A DNA stretch of 64,000 nucleotides from Plectrocnemia conspersa (GCA_009617715.1 VTFK01000566.1:62001-126000), one strand, 5' to 3'; positions 26,236 through 39,434 are shown, counted from the stretch's first letter. Numbers and translations are program-made. The notes: generated from the letters alone by a model not told the origin.

Positions 26236-26660
26236 AAATAATCTAAAATAGTATTATATTGCCCCACTTCAATTTTATGCAATATTACATATGCTTATAA
26301 AATTAGATAAAACTATGATGCAAAAAAATACAAGATAAGACATTGAGAGTAAGTTTTAAATAAAAATGGATTTACTAGAAGTATGATTGAAAGATTGGAA
26401 TGGTTGGATATTGAAGAAGTATTGAAGATGAATGTTATTTTTAAGTAATTGTTAAGAAATAAAGATATACATAGATTTAATACTACAAAAATGGATAATT
26501 TAAGTATACTTAAATATAAAAAAACGAGTACTGCCAGGGGAATATTGTATGGAGGTGTAAATTTGTATTTTAATATTCCTAGGACAATCCGCAAAAATAA
26601 AAATGTAGTGGGTTTTTTCAAAAATATGATTAAACTGATATGTTGTTCTAAAATATTTAT
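26236..26660 (+). mobile_element. 3' end of a jockey-like non-LTR retrotransposon (decayed copy)
   Basis: The sequence is collinear with the element at 38064-38710. It starts with a TATTGCCCCA block that translates as the region after the reverse transcriptase thumb, then NKDIHRFNTT, KYKKTSTARG and GGVNLYFNIP. Known jockey-clade ORF2 proteins end in a segment like this (R.Y.TR......T....S.....YNSLP). Frameshifts and stops break the frame (for example before 26449), so it is a 5'-truncated pseudogene. Confidence 0.7.
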
Positions 26661-26950
26661 GAAACTCAAATTAACAGTTGCGAAACGTTCATTTGCTCTT
26701 AAAACACACACCTAACCTAATTATACGTTTAGTACTAGTCCAAAATACAAACTAAACCCACTTAACTCTAAGGGGAAAATAACCAGAAGAAGTGCAGACA
26801 TACATCACGTCTCGCATATGGCTCCATAGTTTGTCTGCACTTTCATATAACATTATGCTTAAAATTTATTATTATATAGACTCCTAATATAAGAGTATTG
26901 GGAACGCTTGGTAACGAGCGTACACGATTTTATTGCTTTTGACATGAATT
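26640..26950. repeat. Composite dispersed repeat, copy gamma
   Basis: Contains AACAGTTGCGAAACGTTCA, an ACACCTAACCTAA block, the CATCACGTCTCGCATATGGC segment and, at 26905-26945, the centre and one arm of the foldback palindrome (CTTGGTAACGAGCG, CACGATTTTATTGCTTTTGA). The same order is seen at 34915-35300 and 41985-42490. Confidence 0.6.
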
Positions 26951-28969
26951 CTAAACAGGAATGCAAACTTGAATTTGTCCAAAAAATACATGTCATATAA
27001 TGAAATACTGTGAATCTTAATAAAATAGAAATATTAAAAAGACGATTCCCCGATGAAAAAGATTCATATTCCACTGAAAAAATAAATTAAAGAAAGAAAA
27101 TATGAATAGAAATAAAATATTTAATAATTTATAAAGAAGGTATATGGCAATAATGTAATATGAATAAAAAGCAAATATTATTATAATTTATTAAAATTGG
27201 TCGAAATCTTTTTTGCAACTTATTTTGCTTTCCTTCGAGATTTTTTAATCACACAACATCTTCTTGCTATTGTGTAAGAAACAGGTTTTTTTGCAATTTT
27301 AATAAGGAATAATTAGAATTTTACTTCTGAAATAACACATGAAACGTTTTTCGTTTCGCATAAAATAATTCATTTGCATATACTTGACACATAAAAGCAA
27401 AATCGAGTTGTTTTTTTTAATGATCTACACATAATTACAAAAACGCATCAAGATACAATGTTAATCATACAACGGTTAGTTCAGATAACCACAATTACAT
27501 ATTACTTTGTGACTTATGATATACTTAAAATGCAATTTATGTTTTGTTTATAAATGCTTAATTAGGTGCTCGTTGACATAACAACAAACACATGTTAAAA
27601 AACGTGTTATAATAACATTAATGGTAATTGACATATTAAAATTAGTACGCAATGTATTTTTAATGAATACAGGTTTGATTGACGCTGATTTTAAGTAATT
27701 TACTTTTGTTACTTTTAAGTATTTAACAGATTAAAGGTATTAAACTTTACTAGGTCGACCAACACTTATTGAATTATCCATGTGTGCAAAACTACCATAA
27801 AAAAATTATTGCGAAATATATAATAGTCATGATCGTATAGCGTTTCGCAAGTAGAAAATTTACATTTTTCTCTATATATTACTATATCTAGTCTCCATTG
27901 CGGATCGGCTATCATGTCAAGGCCGAACTTCTCCTTATAACAACCGTCTACAGCTGTTAATGCGAATAATTGTATGTAATTAAAGAATTAAACAATTGTT
28001 TAAATAATTCAATACGCACGTGATAATATTTTATTACTATATAAAACGCGAGCGTTGGCAACACTGACTAATGATGAATCTTCTTTAGTGTCAAACTCAA
28101 AACAAGATGGTCGCCCAATGAAGCATAAAAGTTATTTAAATAAATTTGCTAATAATGTATAAAATACGATCAATTCTATTTTATTTCGTTAGACCGGTCG
28201 GTCTTGACAATCTGGTTTTATAGGTATTTTTCCGGCTTAAAAATATTTTTTCGCTCACATTCAACCTTGCGTTTTGCAAAATATACTAATAGCTATCAAT
28301 GAAAGACATCTTATTTTTGACAGTATGTTACCTTTTAACCCTTTGCGGTCGAATGTCACGATTTTCATGATTTTGTGAATCTTGACTCACGGTTGCCTAT
28401 ATTATAGTATAACCTTCAAGTCAGGATAATAGTTATAATTATTCGTTAAATATCGGTTTGTATCAAATACGCAATATTATTTGAATTGCGTTACCAATGA
28501 AAGTATTTTTTCAAAATAGGGTTGCCAGTAATGAAAATTAGTTTAGCACTTAAAATAAAATTTATAAAACAATACATATATCGATAGAAACTGACTCTTA
28601 TTTTATTTATGTATGTCACGACTACCAAAGGTTTGATATTCGTTTTTTTCATCGTCGTAAACAATCGAAATTAGAGAGTATTCATTTGGGCTTGACGGTT
28701 TTTACAAATCAGGTTTGTAAAACTGTTTTTTTTTTCCACTAAATTAGCAAAATTTAAAAACCGATTTTAAAATTTTTGGTACCCAGTTTTCAATATTGAA
28801 ATTAATATCAAAATTTTAATTAAACCATTAATATTTTGATTTGAAACCAAATTAAAGAAATGAAATATTTTAATAGTCATAATATATTTAGGTTCGTTTT
28901 GAAAATAATTTAATTTGTTGTGCATTTTGTCTTTAATACACTTCTCGCGTAAGGATCAGGATCATTTTT

Positions 28970-29200
28970 GTTTGAGTTGGACAAATTTCTGATAATGCTA
29001 AAAAAAGCTATCACAGAAATGTTTGTTTGAAGAAAACAAATTGCCGCGGAAGCCAAAAGAGGTCATTTCGAAAATGTTATTCAAAGACCACCTCCGAAAA
29101 TATTTAGAGGAAAAAAAATTGCTGCGGGAGCTCAAAAAAGGTCGTATTGTAATTTTTTTGTTCAAGGAGTACAACATTTTTGAGGACAATCAATGTATGG
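28970..29200 (-). repeat. Copy of the GACCAGACGTCC-type dispersed repeat (inner part)
   Basis: On the minus strand this block carries TTTTGAGCTCCCGCAGCAAT and TTCGAAATGACC followed by GGCTTCCGCGGCAATTTG. The first of these matches ATGCTCCCGCAGCAATTTAT at about 60870-60890 and the second the TCCGAAATGACC there. It gives open frames on both strands (29023-29217 and 28998-29189) that are due to its internal repetition, not to a gene. Confidence 0.55.
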
Positions 29201-31404
29201 AAAAGTTAAAATCTTAGAATTTAACTAGTTATGTTACGACTCAAATTCGAAGCTCTCGTTATGAGTAGAACTGAAGGGTTTTCCATAAATAACACACAAG
29301 GATTTTTCAGTGCATTGAATGAATATTTCTTTGTTACGAAACGGTCACGGAAAACAATATATCAACGGAAGACAAATATCACCGTAGGGTCACAATATTC
29401 CCGTTACGCAATTCAACCTTGAAGATATCCATCAAGGAAATGTCCCTTTCTAAAAACGTATGCTTATTTCGTTGTTCTAAGAAGCGAGTGTAATTATTGG
29501 CTGGATGATGCATGATTGTGATTGGTAAACAAGCTTCGCAGCCCTGAATACTTAAGCCTGGACTCCAATGGGGAGAGGGCAGTCATTTGGATAAACCTCA
29601 CTATACGACATACGGGGCACCGCAATAGAGAGAAATCAACCTCTGCAATACTGTCGCTACCACACTAACCTGAACTCAAAGGATATTCCACAAGCAACAT
29701 CCCTGCGCCAGCTTCTCCACCGCTGTTCGGAGAAAAAATCTCGCCCATCGTAGTCTCTCGCAATGTGTAATATAATCTAATATTTTTTTCACTAGTTTCC
29801 ACCTGTGTCTTACTGGCTTCGAATCCACACCCCTTAGGGTTACCAAACCTTAAAAAAAACACATATTAAAATACTCGCGCACAAGTAACCGTAAATATTA
29901 TTTTCTAGCTTATATATAAACACTAAAACATTTATTGACAATATTTCTTGAATATCCAACCATTTCAATCTATCAATCATACTTCTAGAACTAGTAAATC
30001 TATTTTTTTAAAACAAAACAAATTATCAATACTTTCCATAAATGTATTTTGGACTAAGTAAATTTTATTTTATATATTAAACTTTAAATGTCATTAATAA
30101 AAATATTTCATTTAATTTTTAGATAAAGTTTAAGACGAATACTTTTAAAAATGTCGGGGAAAACAAGACATGCTGCAATCATTACAATATTTTTTTTAAA
30201 ATACGTTAATTTCAATAGCATAAATAATATTACAAACATACTAATTAAATAAATATAATATGCACGTTACTGGTTTATAACCATATACAACTTTTGCGGT
30301 TATAATTTAAGGAAAAAAAAAAAAAAAACTTTTACAATTTAAGCGAAAGAAAATGAAAAACAAATTAAATAAATTTAGTGATATTTGAGTACATTTCATT
30401 GGAGAACTGGAACCATTAATATGCTGTCTATAGCCTCTAAACTCTAAAGCAATATGTGTTTGGCATTTTGTGCTTGTATTTAAATTTAAGGTCGTTTTTA
30501 TCATAGTAATCGATACACAAGATTAGTGGGTTCGTGTGGTTTTGCGAGATGTTTTTATAATATTTTTATATGAAAATGGCAGTATTCCTTAATTATTTGT
30601 ATTTGAAGACTAAAATGCATTTTTTTAAGATTAATATAAAAATATGTAATTCGTATAATTTTTATAGTTTTATTTTGAATGACTTATAAATTAGAAAAAA
30701 ATAGTATTACTGGTGCTACTCCACACCAAGCAGGAATATGTTAAAATGGCTCTAATTAATTGTTAATAATTTTTTTTTTATATATAGTAAGCGCGCTATT
30801 TCTATTAAATGTTGGTCTAAGTGTCGCAATAGTGGCAAGCTTCCAAAGTTATGAATAGAAAGCATATTGGAAAGGTTCATAACGTTAAAAGAATGTATAT
30901 TTTTTACTTTAAATTATATTAGTGCTTCTCAAATGTGGAATGAATAATACCATCATGGATCTTCATAAAGTGTTGGGACTAGAACGTCTGACAGATGGAA
31001 ATTTATTGAAGAGTGAAGGCCTATTTGAATTTTAATCAGATCAACTGACAAGTTTAAAAATTGAGGTCAGTTCCAAATTATTTAATGATATAAAAAATAA
31101 ATTCAAGAGAGTAGACAAGTTGGATTAGTAACTTTATTATTATACTTTAAAAATCCACGAAATGGTACTACAAGTAGATCTACTATATTTTCACTTGCTT
31201 CGAAAAATGAAATCGTTAAGTTATCTGAAAATATATTATCTAGAATATACCCGAATCTATGTATATAAACAGATTCTGACAATGAATGTGTCGGAGTTGT
31301 GACGGTCAATCAGAGCATTACTCTTAAAGGAGCCATGGAGGAATCGATTAATAAGTTTATTGATGGACCTTGAGAAAAACATCTAATTCGAAAACACTGA
31401 AGGT

Positions 31405-32110
31405 CGTATTATCTCGCACCTAATCTGTCCAACAATTTGGGTGTGAACCAAAATATTTTATAAGATATATCTAAAATAAATAATTTATTGCCCATTTACA
31501 TTTATAAATGTTATAATATTTTTTTTAATTCACATGACCGTCTTATATTTGTATTCTGACCGTATGCTATTTTTATTATAAGCATTTAATATTTATTGTG
31601 ACCCTGTATAATATAATTGTTTTAATTTAATTCTGATCGTCCTATATTTTTATTCTGACCGTATGGTATTTTTATTCTATCCATTTGATATTTACTCTGA
31701 CTCTGAATAATATAATTACTTATGAACAGGCTGTTAATAAAAAAGTTGATTTAAATTCTGACCATTTTCTAAAGATATACATAATTATAAAAAAATATTT
31801 CCCTAAATTATAAAATGTTTAATTCTGTTTAATCATAATTTTTTTTATAATTTTGATAATTTCTGTCAGAATAATCATAGGAATTATAAAAACATGATAT
31901 AGAGCTAATTCAACTATTTGATTACCGAAATCCAATATATCAACTTTTGCTACTCTGGCGAAAATTGCAGAAAAATATTTGGAAACATTTTTAATAAACT
32001 GCATGATATTTGCTTAATAGACAGATTACATGTTTGCTGTATTAATACATTTTTAATTTGCAATGCATATTTATTTAAATGGTAACCTCAAAAGACTTGA
32101 ATATTCTAAA
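31405..32110 (+). repeat. Dispersed repeat with TTATTCTGACC subrepeats, copy 2
   Basis: About 700 bp, collinear with 11440-12085: CACCTAATCTGTCCAACA, CCCATTTACATTTATAAATG, a longer run of TTTTATTCTGACC variants, ACCGAAATCCAATATATC, and a shared end near TTAAATGGTAACCTCAAAA. It differs by an extra set of the roughly 25-bp subrepeats. No coding frame. Confidence 0.75.
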
Positions 32111-34420
32111 AATGTCTGCGATAAAATAATTAGTGAATTTTGTGACAGATTCAGCAGCTTTATAATATTTAAATAATTGTATACAGTAAGCCCTAAGAAA
32201 ATCAATTTTAATAGACAACGATTTTTTAGAGAACACATAAAAAAATTAAAAAAAATTATCCAATGCTAATAAAGACAAGTTGATATCCGAATTAAACGTT
32301 ATGTATGAAAATTAATCTTTTAGTTATATACCCAACACCAACGTCCTTTTCCCGATTTACACAAAACAATAAATTGGTACCTTTTCCGAAGTGGCAAAAT
32401 TAATTAAAATTACTTCAGTAACACCTTTATCCAGAGCTGATGCCGAACGTTGTAGCACTCTAAAATATATAAGAACAATTTAATAAATTCGACTGGTCAA
32501 GATCGGTTGAATGCTTTAGGCGTACGTACGTATCTGGTTTATTTGCAATTCGAATAATTATATTAAATCGTTAAATCAATCGAAAATACTTTTATCAACA
32601 GATGTCATGACGTTATCGACCATCTTGTTTTAATTTATGTGAATTATTTACATTATATTTTATGATTAATCATTGATTTATTTCAAACTTTTTTGTTTTT
32701 TTTTTTTTTTATGTACATAGATACCATTTTCTAAGATCGTGCGTATCCATGGAAATTTAAAAATATTAAATTCTTTTATTTGATTAGTCGGTACCGTAGA
32801 AAACTGCGGTTATGCAATAATAGGCTTTATGTATATATGTATAGATACTATTATTCCATAGCAGATAGATCTGGAAGCTCCTAAAATAATTATATATAAT
32901 AATAAATAAATTATTAGTTCCGCTACCTCCTTACCTATTCTATACTCCTGGTAGATTATGACAAAAAACCCGTACAAAAACGGTAGTTTGAAGCGTTTTT
33001 TCTTTCTGAATATGCTTTGACGCGACTCTTGAGGTGCATAATTTGCAATCCAAGCATAATTTGCAAAAATTGAAAAAAAATATAGTTTTCCTAATAATTA
33101 AAATAATAAATTAATTAATCAGCATCAGGGACCGGCTAATGAGAGGTCCGTTAAGGAATGTGCTACCATACGCCGCCGTCACGTCAGTGTTACCAGAGTG
33201 CCATCAAATTTTTGGCATAGTGAATAAATAAATATTCACAATAAAATATTTAATTTATCATAAAATCAATAAAACCTAATAGTAAAATTTTAGGTTGAAA
33301 GTTAAGTTAAACTGCGACGTGCTGACTACATATTACATGCCACTACAATATATGAAGACAAGAGACTAAAAATATTGTATATAGGCAAGTAATAAAATAA
33401 AATTTATAATAACAGGATGAATAAAAGCAATTATAATGAATAAACAATGAACTTAAATCTACCTCGAGCAGTGTTTTAGTGGTCTAAAACATTTTTTATG
33501 TCTAATATGTTTCATTTACATTATTGCATTTAAATGAGTTTAAAATAATAAAATGTCTTTAATCAAATTATAAATGATAGCATTTCTCGTAAAAATCTCA
33601 TAGCGACTAAAGAGTTAAGGAGCCTTTAACTGTATTTTGTATATTTTTTTCTGGATTTATGCATCATTTATTCTCTTAGTCTTGTCTGTATCTTTGTTTT
33701 TTCAGTATCTGTTTTTATAAACTTATTATGATTAGCCACTATATGTATAATTCACATATAAATCAAAAACATAAAAATATCTTTTTGCACCTTGGCCTCA
33801 CCTATTTCTATTGTCACCAGCTGCCACTGCATAAAACGTATTATAATGTTAACTATAGTTAATTAAGTGCCAAAATTAAATAAAAACCAAATTGTCAATA
33901 TTTTATTAAAATTTTTCATCGGCATAGGTATTTTTTAAGATCTACATGACACTATGTTTGACCAATATACAAGGGAAAACCATTTAATACAATCAATTAG
34001 AGTAATTTCTGAAAATTATTTAGATGTTAGAATACATTTTATAACAAAAACTTCTATAAACATCGAAAGTAAACGTAATTATTATAATAAACTAATCCAT
34101 TATAAAGGTCAGTAATTTTGGAAAGTTGTATGTAGGATTGTATGTTCGATATTTACAAGTAGTATATAAATTGTATCTATACTGACAAAAGTCACTAACT
34201 ACAGTTTTTATAAAATTGACACATATAAAAAAAAGATAATTGTCGTCAGACAATATTCTTTATCTACTACATACCAGCAGCTTGCTTTTAAAAAATCATT
34301 TATATAGATATTTAACAAAATCTTATTTTTAAATTGCTATATCTAAGTAATGAGTATTTGCAATTAGTGACTTTTGTCAGTGCATAGACGGTATATTATA
34401 TATTTATTAAGATAGTATAT

Positions 34421-34560
34421 TTAACACGTTCCGCGCCGCGTAGGTCATCGGTGACCTACGTGTTTTTTTTTATAAGCACTCCCAGTGCGCCAGCGGTCAC
34501 ATTTAGTTCGAATTTTAACATTGGATATGACCTATACGGCGCCCCTGAATATAATGCACA
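34421..34560 (+). repeat. TTAA-bounded GC-rich hairpin element
   Basis: TTAACACGTTCCGCGCCGCG is followed by the palindrome CGTAGGTCATCGGTGACCTACG and, near 34530-34552, a second GACCTATACGGCGCCCC block that partly mirrors the first. It shares TTAACACGTT plus a GGTCAT hairpin with 11217. A piggyBac-type MITE is the likely explanation. Confidence 0.45.
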
Positions 34561-34914
34561 TAAAAACTTCCAAAATTTTGTTTGAAAATGCAATTATTTT
34601 TAATAAACCTATATATGTATACATAATTTAAACTATAATTTGCTTAGTGGCGTAGGTACTTATTTTCTCAAAATGTACTGCAGCACAGAACGTGTTTTAA
34701 GGAAGTTTGGCAGTTTTCTTTGCAGTTCTTTCTGTCAATACTAGATACGAGTACGGTCCTGTTGGTTTTCGACGCCCAAGTCAAATTGGCGTTGCAAACA
34801 GCTTCAATTTTATATATGCGTATTTGTACGCAACGGCTGTTCTATATACTCTCTATTCTGTGGATATATTTTCAGCGGGAAGATCTTTTCACATTTTATA
34901 ATCAAATATTATAA

Positions 34915-35347
34915 AACCTAAGCAAATTAACCAAAATTTTTGGTTCTAAAACTAATTAGAACTTTCACTAGGTCAAATCCAAAATATAAGCAGTAAAAGA
35001 AGTACAAACAGACGTCACATCTCACATATTGCTTGATAGTTTGTCTACACTTCGATTTTACACTATGTTTTAAAAATATTATAGCTATCCTTACCAACAT
35101 TACTACAGACTTCTGATTGGTCAAAGTGTTTTAAAATTGAATTTTGGTCAATAGGAGAGCGCAAAAGCAATTATCACTTCTCAGAAGTGATAATTGCTTT
35201 TGCGCTCTCGTCAAAAGCAATAAAATCGTATCGGAACCGTCGCAGTGGGAACACTCGGTAATGAGCGTTCCCACTGTGACGGCAATGACACGATTTTAAA
35301 TGCCCCCACCTGTCCCCCCCCCCTTCCCTTCAAATGATATCCCTGAC
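34915..35347. repeat. Composite dispersed repeat, copy beta, with foldback copy 2 and a MITE end
   Basis: The segment AAGTACAAACAGACGTCACATC at about 34999 and its surroundings match 42145-42195. From 35137 the foldback element follows: AATAGGAGAGCGCAAAAGC, a local TTATCACTTCTCAGAAGTGATAA palindrome, and a centre CTCGGTAATGAGCG. Its right arm stops at about 35298 and is joined to a CCCCCACCTGTCCCC...ATATCCCTG piece that matches the right end of the CAGGGACGTCATTT MITE family. Confidence 0.65.
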
Positions 35348-35412
35348 ATAACAAGTTGTTTTCATCATTTGAAGTGCACTCAAAAGTCATACATAAAATT
35401 TACTCACAGTAA

Positions 35413-35518
35413 TATTCTATGTTGTATTTATTTTTAAGCAAATTAAAGTATAATTTTAAAGAACATTGTAACTTCATATTAAAAAAAATTAGTAGAAAAA
35501 TAGGTTTATTATCTAGAT
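35413..35518 (+). mobile_element. Left part of a jockey-like element split by a hAT insertion
   Basis: Translation from 35419 gives LKYNFKEHCNFILKKISRKIG, which is the segment of jockey-type reverse transcriptase ORFs just after the catalytic domain (typically L.F..H...I..KI....G.L.R). The frame is cut at 35518 where the hAT terminus starts, and the reading resumes on the other side at 38064. The 5' side is truncated at about 35413. Confidence 0.7.
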
Positions 35519-38063
35519 CAGAGGTGGCCAGCCTTTTGTATACCATGCGCCAATTTTTTCACAGACAATTTCAGATGCGCCATACAACTCAAGCACTTTT
35601 TTTATTTTCTTACGTTCACATTTGGGGTTGTAAAATAAAGATAGGAGTAGGAACTGCTTCACTTATGGGAGGAAAAGGAATAACTCAATCACGGAATTCA
35701 ATTAATTAATTTACGTCATTTTAAAAGCACACGTTTATTAGAGCACAAATCTACAATAGTAAGAAATAATCACATGGGGAGAGGGTGATCGCTGTTCAAA
35801 TTCTAATTAGTTTTTTCGCGACCCTGTTTTTTTTTTTTACTAATTTCATTTATTAAAAGGCTTGTTCACACCTGTATGCGGTTCCAAAGCGACATAAATA
35901 ACTTTTGCATATTTTCTTAGCTCTGGGAAATGTTCACTAAGTAATGAATGCCAGAAATTAATAATGTCAGACGCATTTTGATCCGGGAAAAGCTTATCAA
36001 ATTTCATTTTTTTAAAAGGAATTTGATTTTAAATCAATCAATTCCATTTGCATGTTACAAAGCATCTGCATTTTATTTTGTTCACTTACTGAAAATGGCT
36101 TTATAAATGAGAGCATACAGTTTTTCTTCTTTAGCAAAATCACGAAACCACTTTCAAATGACTCTTGCAAAATCTTGATTTTGTCAATATATTTGGTCAG
36201 ATTGCTATTACCCGCAGCACGTTCACTCTGCTCTTTTAAGTGTGAAAATTGATTTTAATCCTCATTTTGTAACTGGGAGATAAACATTTTTAATTTGATT
36301 TTAAATAAACTAATGCTATTTACTCAGCTAGAAAATAATATATTCTTATCTTGTAGTTTTATATTTAGATCATTAAGATGGCTAGTAATGTCAACTAAAA
36401 ATGCCAAATCAAATAGCCAGTATAATAAAGTTCTTTCATCAGGTAGTTCATTTTCCTTTACCAAAAAAAATTAGAAACGGCATTTTTTTTCAATTTCCAA
36501 AATCTACTCAGAATCGGACCTCTAGAAAGCCAGCACACTTCACATTGAAGAATAAGTTCACCATATTCCAAATCTAGCAATTCACAGTATTCTCTGAATT
36601 CTCGTCTGTTTAATCCTCTTGCTCTAATTTTATTCACACATTTCACAACCGGTAACATAACATGTTTTATATTTAAAGTTTTCCCACACAATGCCTCTTG
36701 GTGTATAATTCAGTGATATTTTAATACAGGACGTTATAAAAAGTTTTCAAGCAAAGTTGTAAATACAGAAACTCCATCAGTACAGACACTGATGAGTTTA
36801 CTATAATCGAATTTTAGATTTTCTAGGCATAATTTTACTTTTTCAAATATGTCTGTTTCTCTTGTTTTACCATGCAATGACTTCAGACTAGCAAGTTCTT
36901 CAAATACATTAAAATTATCATTAATTCCTCTTATAAAAATGTTTAACTAGGCAACATCACATATGTCCATTGATTCATCCAAAGCTAGCGAAAAGAAAGT
37001 ACAAGAATGAACAACATCTCCCAGTTGCTGATCTACGTCCTTTCTTTCTAAAACTTTGATAAATATTTGGAGACAAGATTTAACAATTTCTTCTCCTTAA
37101 GAAAAAAGGCTTATTTTTTTTGCCAATGCTAAAGCAATTTTATATGATGCTTCTGTCATCGCCAAGTCTTCACAACCTACTTTAAGAAATATATTTTGTC
37201 TTTTTTCTGATTTCTTCCTTTTTCTTAGTTACATATTCTTTTCGTAACTCAGACTCAAGAACAAGCTTCATTTTTTCTTCTATATTAGTCTGATGCTGTG
37301 TTTGATAGTGTCTCTGAAGATCATGCCTTCTATTATGTGAAAGAGTACTTTCACAAACAATGCAAAACGGTTTTCCTGATGAATTTGCTATAAATAGCTA
37401 TTCATTTTCCCACTTTTCATTGAAATCGCGCTTACTATCACTATCTTGGCTTCTTTTCTTCATTTTCTTTTGCATTATAACAGATAACAGGAATTTATAA
37501 AAAACATAGAAAAGTATATAACTCTAAAAAGTTGAAAAAGAACAAATAGATCCAATGTACGTACGTCATATTACACAGAATATCAACTATGTGGGATTTG
37601 AATTCTATATATTGCTCTGCTTCGACAATTGTAATACATATTTATTCTTGAATCTGTCTTTTAATCACTCAATACAAAAACCACGCTAGTACACCTAACA
37701 CTCGCAAAAACTCCGCTTCAAACTCCACGCCACGGTGGCTCACTCAGAATTAACTGACAAGCACGTTGTGTGTTGCTAGTGCGCAGTGCTTGCGAACGTT
37801 TGAGTGGGAACGCGCAATGGCAACACCTATAGCAGCGGTTCTGAACTGGTGCACCGCGAAAAAAAATATGAAAAGCCGAAAAATCCGCATAAAGTTGGAC
37901 ATTACCGAAGGCTGAATGAATTGAATTAATGGGACTTGAGTTAAATATGGAGTCAGTTATGACGCCTATTTCAAAAGCATAAGTGGCGCAAGGATGCAAT
38001 GCGCCACTTGTGATCATCCAATGCGCCACGTTCGGCGCATGCGCCACGGGTTGGCCACCACTG
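35519..38063 (-). mobile_element. hAT transposon, about 2.5 kb, inserted in a jockey-like element
   Basis: Termini CAGAGGTGGCCAGCC (left, 35519) and, on the other strand, CAGTGGTGGCCAACC (right, to 38063) are inverted repeats with two mismatches. Subterminal ATGCGCCA blocks occur several times at both ends. The flanking 8-mers (ATCTAGAT and AATTATAA) do not form a clear duplication, so some border sequence may be lost. Inside, a broken transposase is readable on the minus strand. A second hAT-style terminus, CAGCGGTTCTGAACTGG, sits inside at 37833, suggesting another hAT fragment in the right end. Confidence 0.8.
35850..37475 (-). pseudogene. hAT transposase with BED-type zinc finger, broken
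   Basis: From ATG at 37475 the frame gives a Lys-rich start, then a BED-like finger with PFCIVCESTLSHNRRHDLQR and a following His, then further pieces in order: LALDESMDICDVA, LHGKTRETDIFEKV, SVCTDGVSVF, VMLPVVKCVNKIRARGLNRR and CEVCWLSRGPILSRFWKL. The last is the conserved helix of the GTF2IRD2/ZBED5-type hAT transposases. At least several in-frame stops (for example after KWENE and after SLFS) make it inactive. Such transposases act in the nucleus on the element's ends. Confidence 0.75.
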
Positions 38064-38710
38064 AATTATAACATTAAAACAGTAATCCAATATTGCCCCA
38101 TTTTAATTATTATGCAACACTATTAAATATGTTAAATAAATTAGATAAACAAATGTTGCAAAATTACAAAATAGGGCAATGAGAGTAATCTTAAATAAAA
38201 ATAGATTAACTAATTGTAAAAGTATGATTGATAGATTAGAATGGTTGAATGTTCAAGAAATATTGAGTATGAATGTTTTAGTATTTATATATAAGTTAGA
38301 AAATAATATGTTACCAAAATATTTTAATAATAAGTATTTAATAAGAAATAAAGATGTACATAAATATAATACTAGAAATAAAGAAAATTTAAAGATAATT
38401 AAGTATAAGAAAACGAGTACGGCTAGGGGGAATTATGTACGGAGGTTTTGATTTATATAATAGTCTTCCAAGAGAAACTGAAACAGCAAAAAATATAACG
38501 GGTTTCATAAATGGAATAAAAAAACACCTTCGTATATATAGAAATAAATTATAATATTAAGACTTTATTATTGTATATTTTTATTTTTTATTTCTGTTAT
38601 GTATTTTTTATATATTTTTATATATGTTTACTAAATTTGTTAGATGTAAAGATTAGCTATTAAGCTAAATAAATTAATAAAATAAAATAAAATAAATAAT
38701 AATAAATAGA
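38064..38710 (+). mobile_element. 3' end of the jockey-like retrotransposon with (AAATA)n tail
   Basis: Continues the element interrupted at 35518. Readable pieces are MIDRLEWLNVQEILSMNVLV, FIYKLENNMLPKYFN, HKYNTRNKENL, KYKKTSTARG and LYNSLPRET, which match the C-terminus of jockey-type ORF2 proteins. A one-base frameshift near 38430 and stops near 38130 break the frame. After the stop at 38552 comes a 3' UTR and a tail of AAATA/AATAA units at about 38665-38710, the usual 3' end of such elements. Confidence 0.8.
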
Positions 38711-39434
38711 CATGGAGTAATAGGATTACGATATATAATATGTATCCAAAATTAAGTTATATTTATAAAATCAAACAAAAATCCATAGAAAAATAATGTT
38801 TATTATATTCAAAACAAGATATACAATTAAAATTATACTAAACATAAAATTGGAGTTATATAATTAAAAATAAACTTATTTCAAAGACACTTCATTATGA
38901 TTCTAGTCACTTTAGCTCCTAAAAATTGGACTTGTTCAAAATATTTATGGTACATCACGGCACTAATTAAAAAATAGTTTTAACTTACATTTTTCAAAAA
39001 TTTATAAGTATTCTAAATCAATTCCTTTGATTAAGAATAAAGAGGAAATCCTCGTCCAAGTTAAGACATTTTTATAAAATAAACAAATTAACATTATTTT
39101 ACTTTTGATTCAATAAGAGCACAAATAACAAAAGATTTTTGTAAAACTATGTATCTTCAACAGACTTGCGACCTCACTCCAGGAAAGATGATTGAACGGC
39201 GGATGACGTTTGCTGATTTATAACGGTATCCACCCATAAATTGAAGTAACTTTTTAATCATTAAAATGTAAGATCTATAACTTGTTTCTTTCACAAGTCT
39301 GTATGCACGCACACAATGGAATTGTACCAAGGGAATTCATAATTGTTTGTCTAAGAATAAGAAGAGTGGCGGTGTAAATATGTTTTGTCTATATAATTAC
39401 AAATGATAAGTTTTATAATGATATTTCAAAATAT

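Larger units (their letters stand above)
21996..39434. other. Repeat-rich intergenic region between the reductase and the zinc-finger gene
   Basis: About 17 kb without a recognisable host gene; the upstream exon and promoter of the reductase probably lie in its left part. It holds a 16-bp perfect palindrome TTGACCGTACGGTCAA at 22392-22407, a GC-richer promoter-like island at about 23200-23420, a tRNA-like unit, MITEs, two jockey-like 3' ends, foldback elements and a hAT element (listed separately). A TTAACCCTTTGCGGTCG end at 28335 resembles a piggyBac-type terminus. Stretches such as 27060-28300, 29460-31400 and 32110-34400 are AT-rich and I see nothing definite in them. Confidence 0.5.

Noticed and set aside
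26313..26711. 132-codon open frame on the minus strand
   Set aside because: It is antisense to the jockey-like 3' end at 26236-26660, whose sense translation matches a known protein pattern.
11440..32110. CRISPR-like spaced repetition of TTATTCTGACC
   Set aside because: Units are diverged, spacers are not unique sequences of constant length, and the genome is eukaryotic; it is a dispersed repeat with subrepeats.
34707..34914. Two overlapping plus-strand frames of 64 codons
   Set aside because: Different frames over the same AT-rich piece, no start context or domain; likely repeat scrap.
36052..36252. Plus-strand open frame
   Set aside because: Antisense to the broken hAT transposase; no family resemblance.
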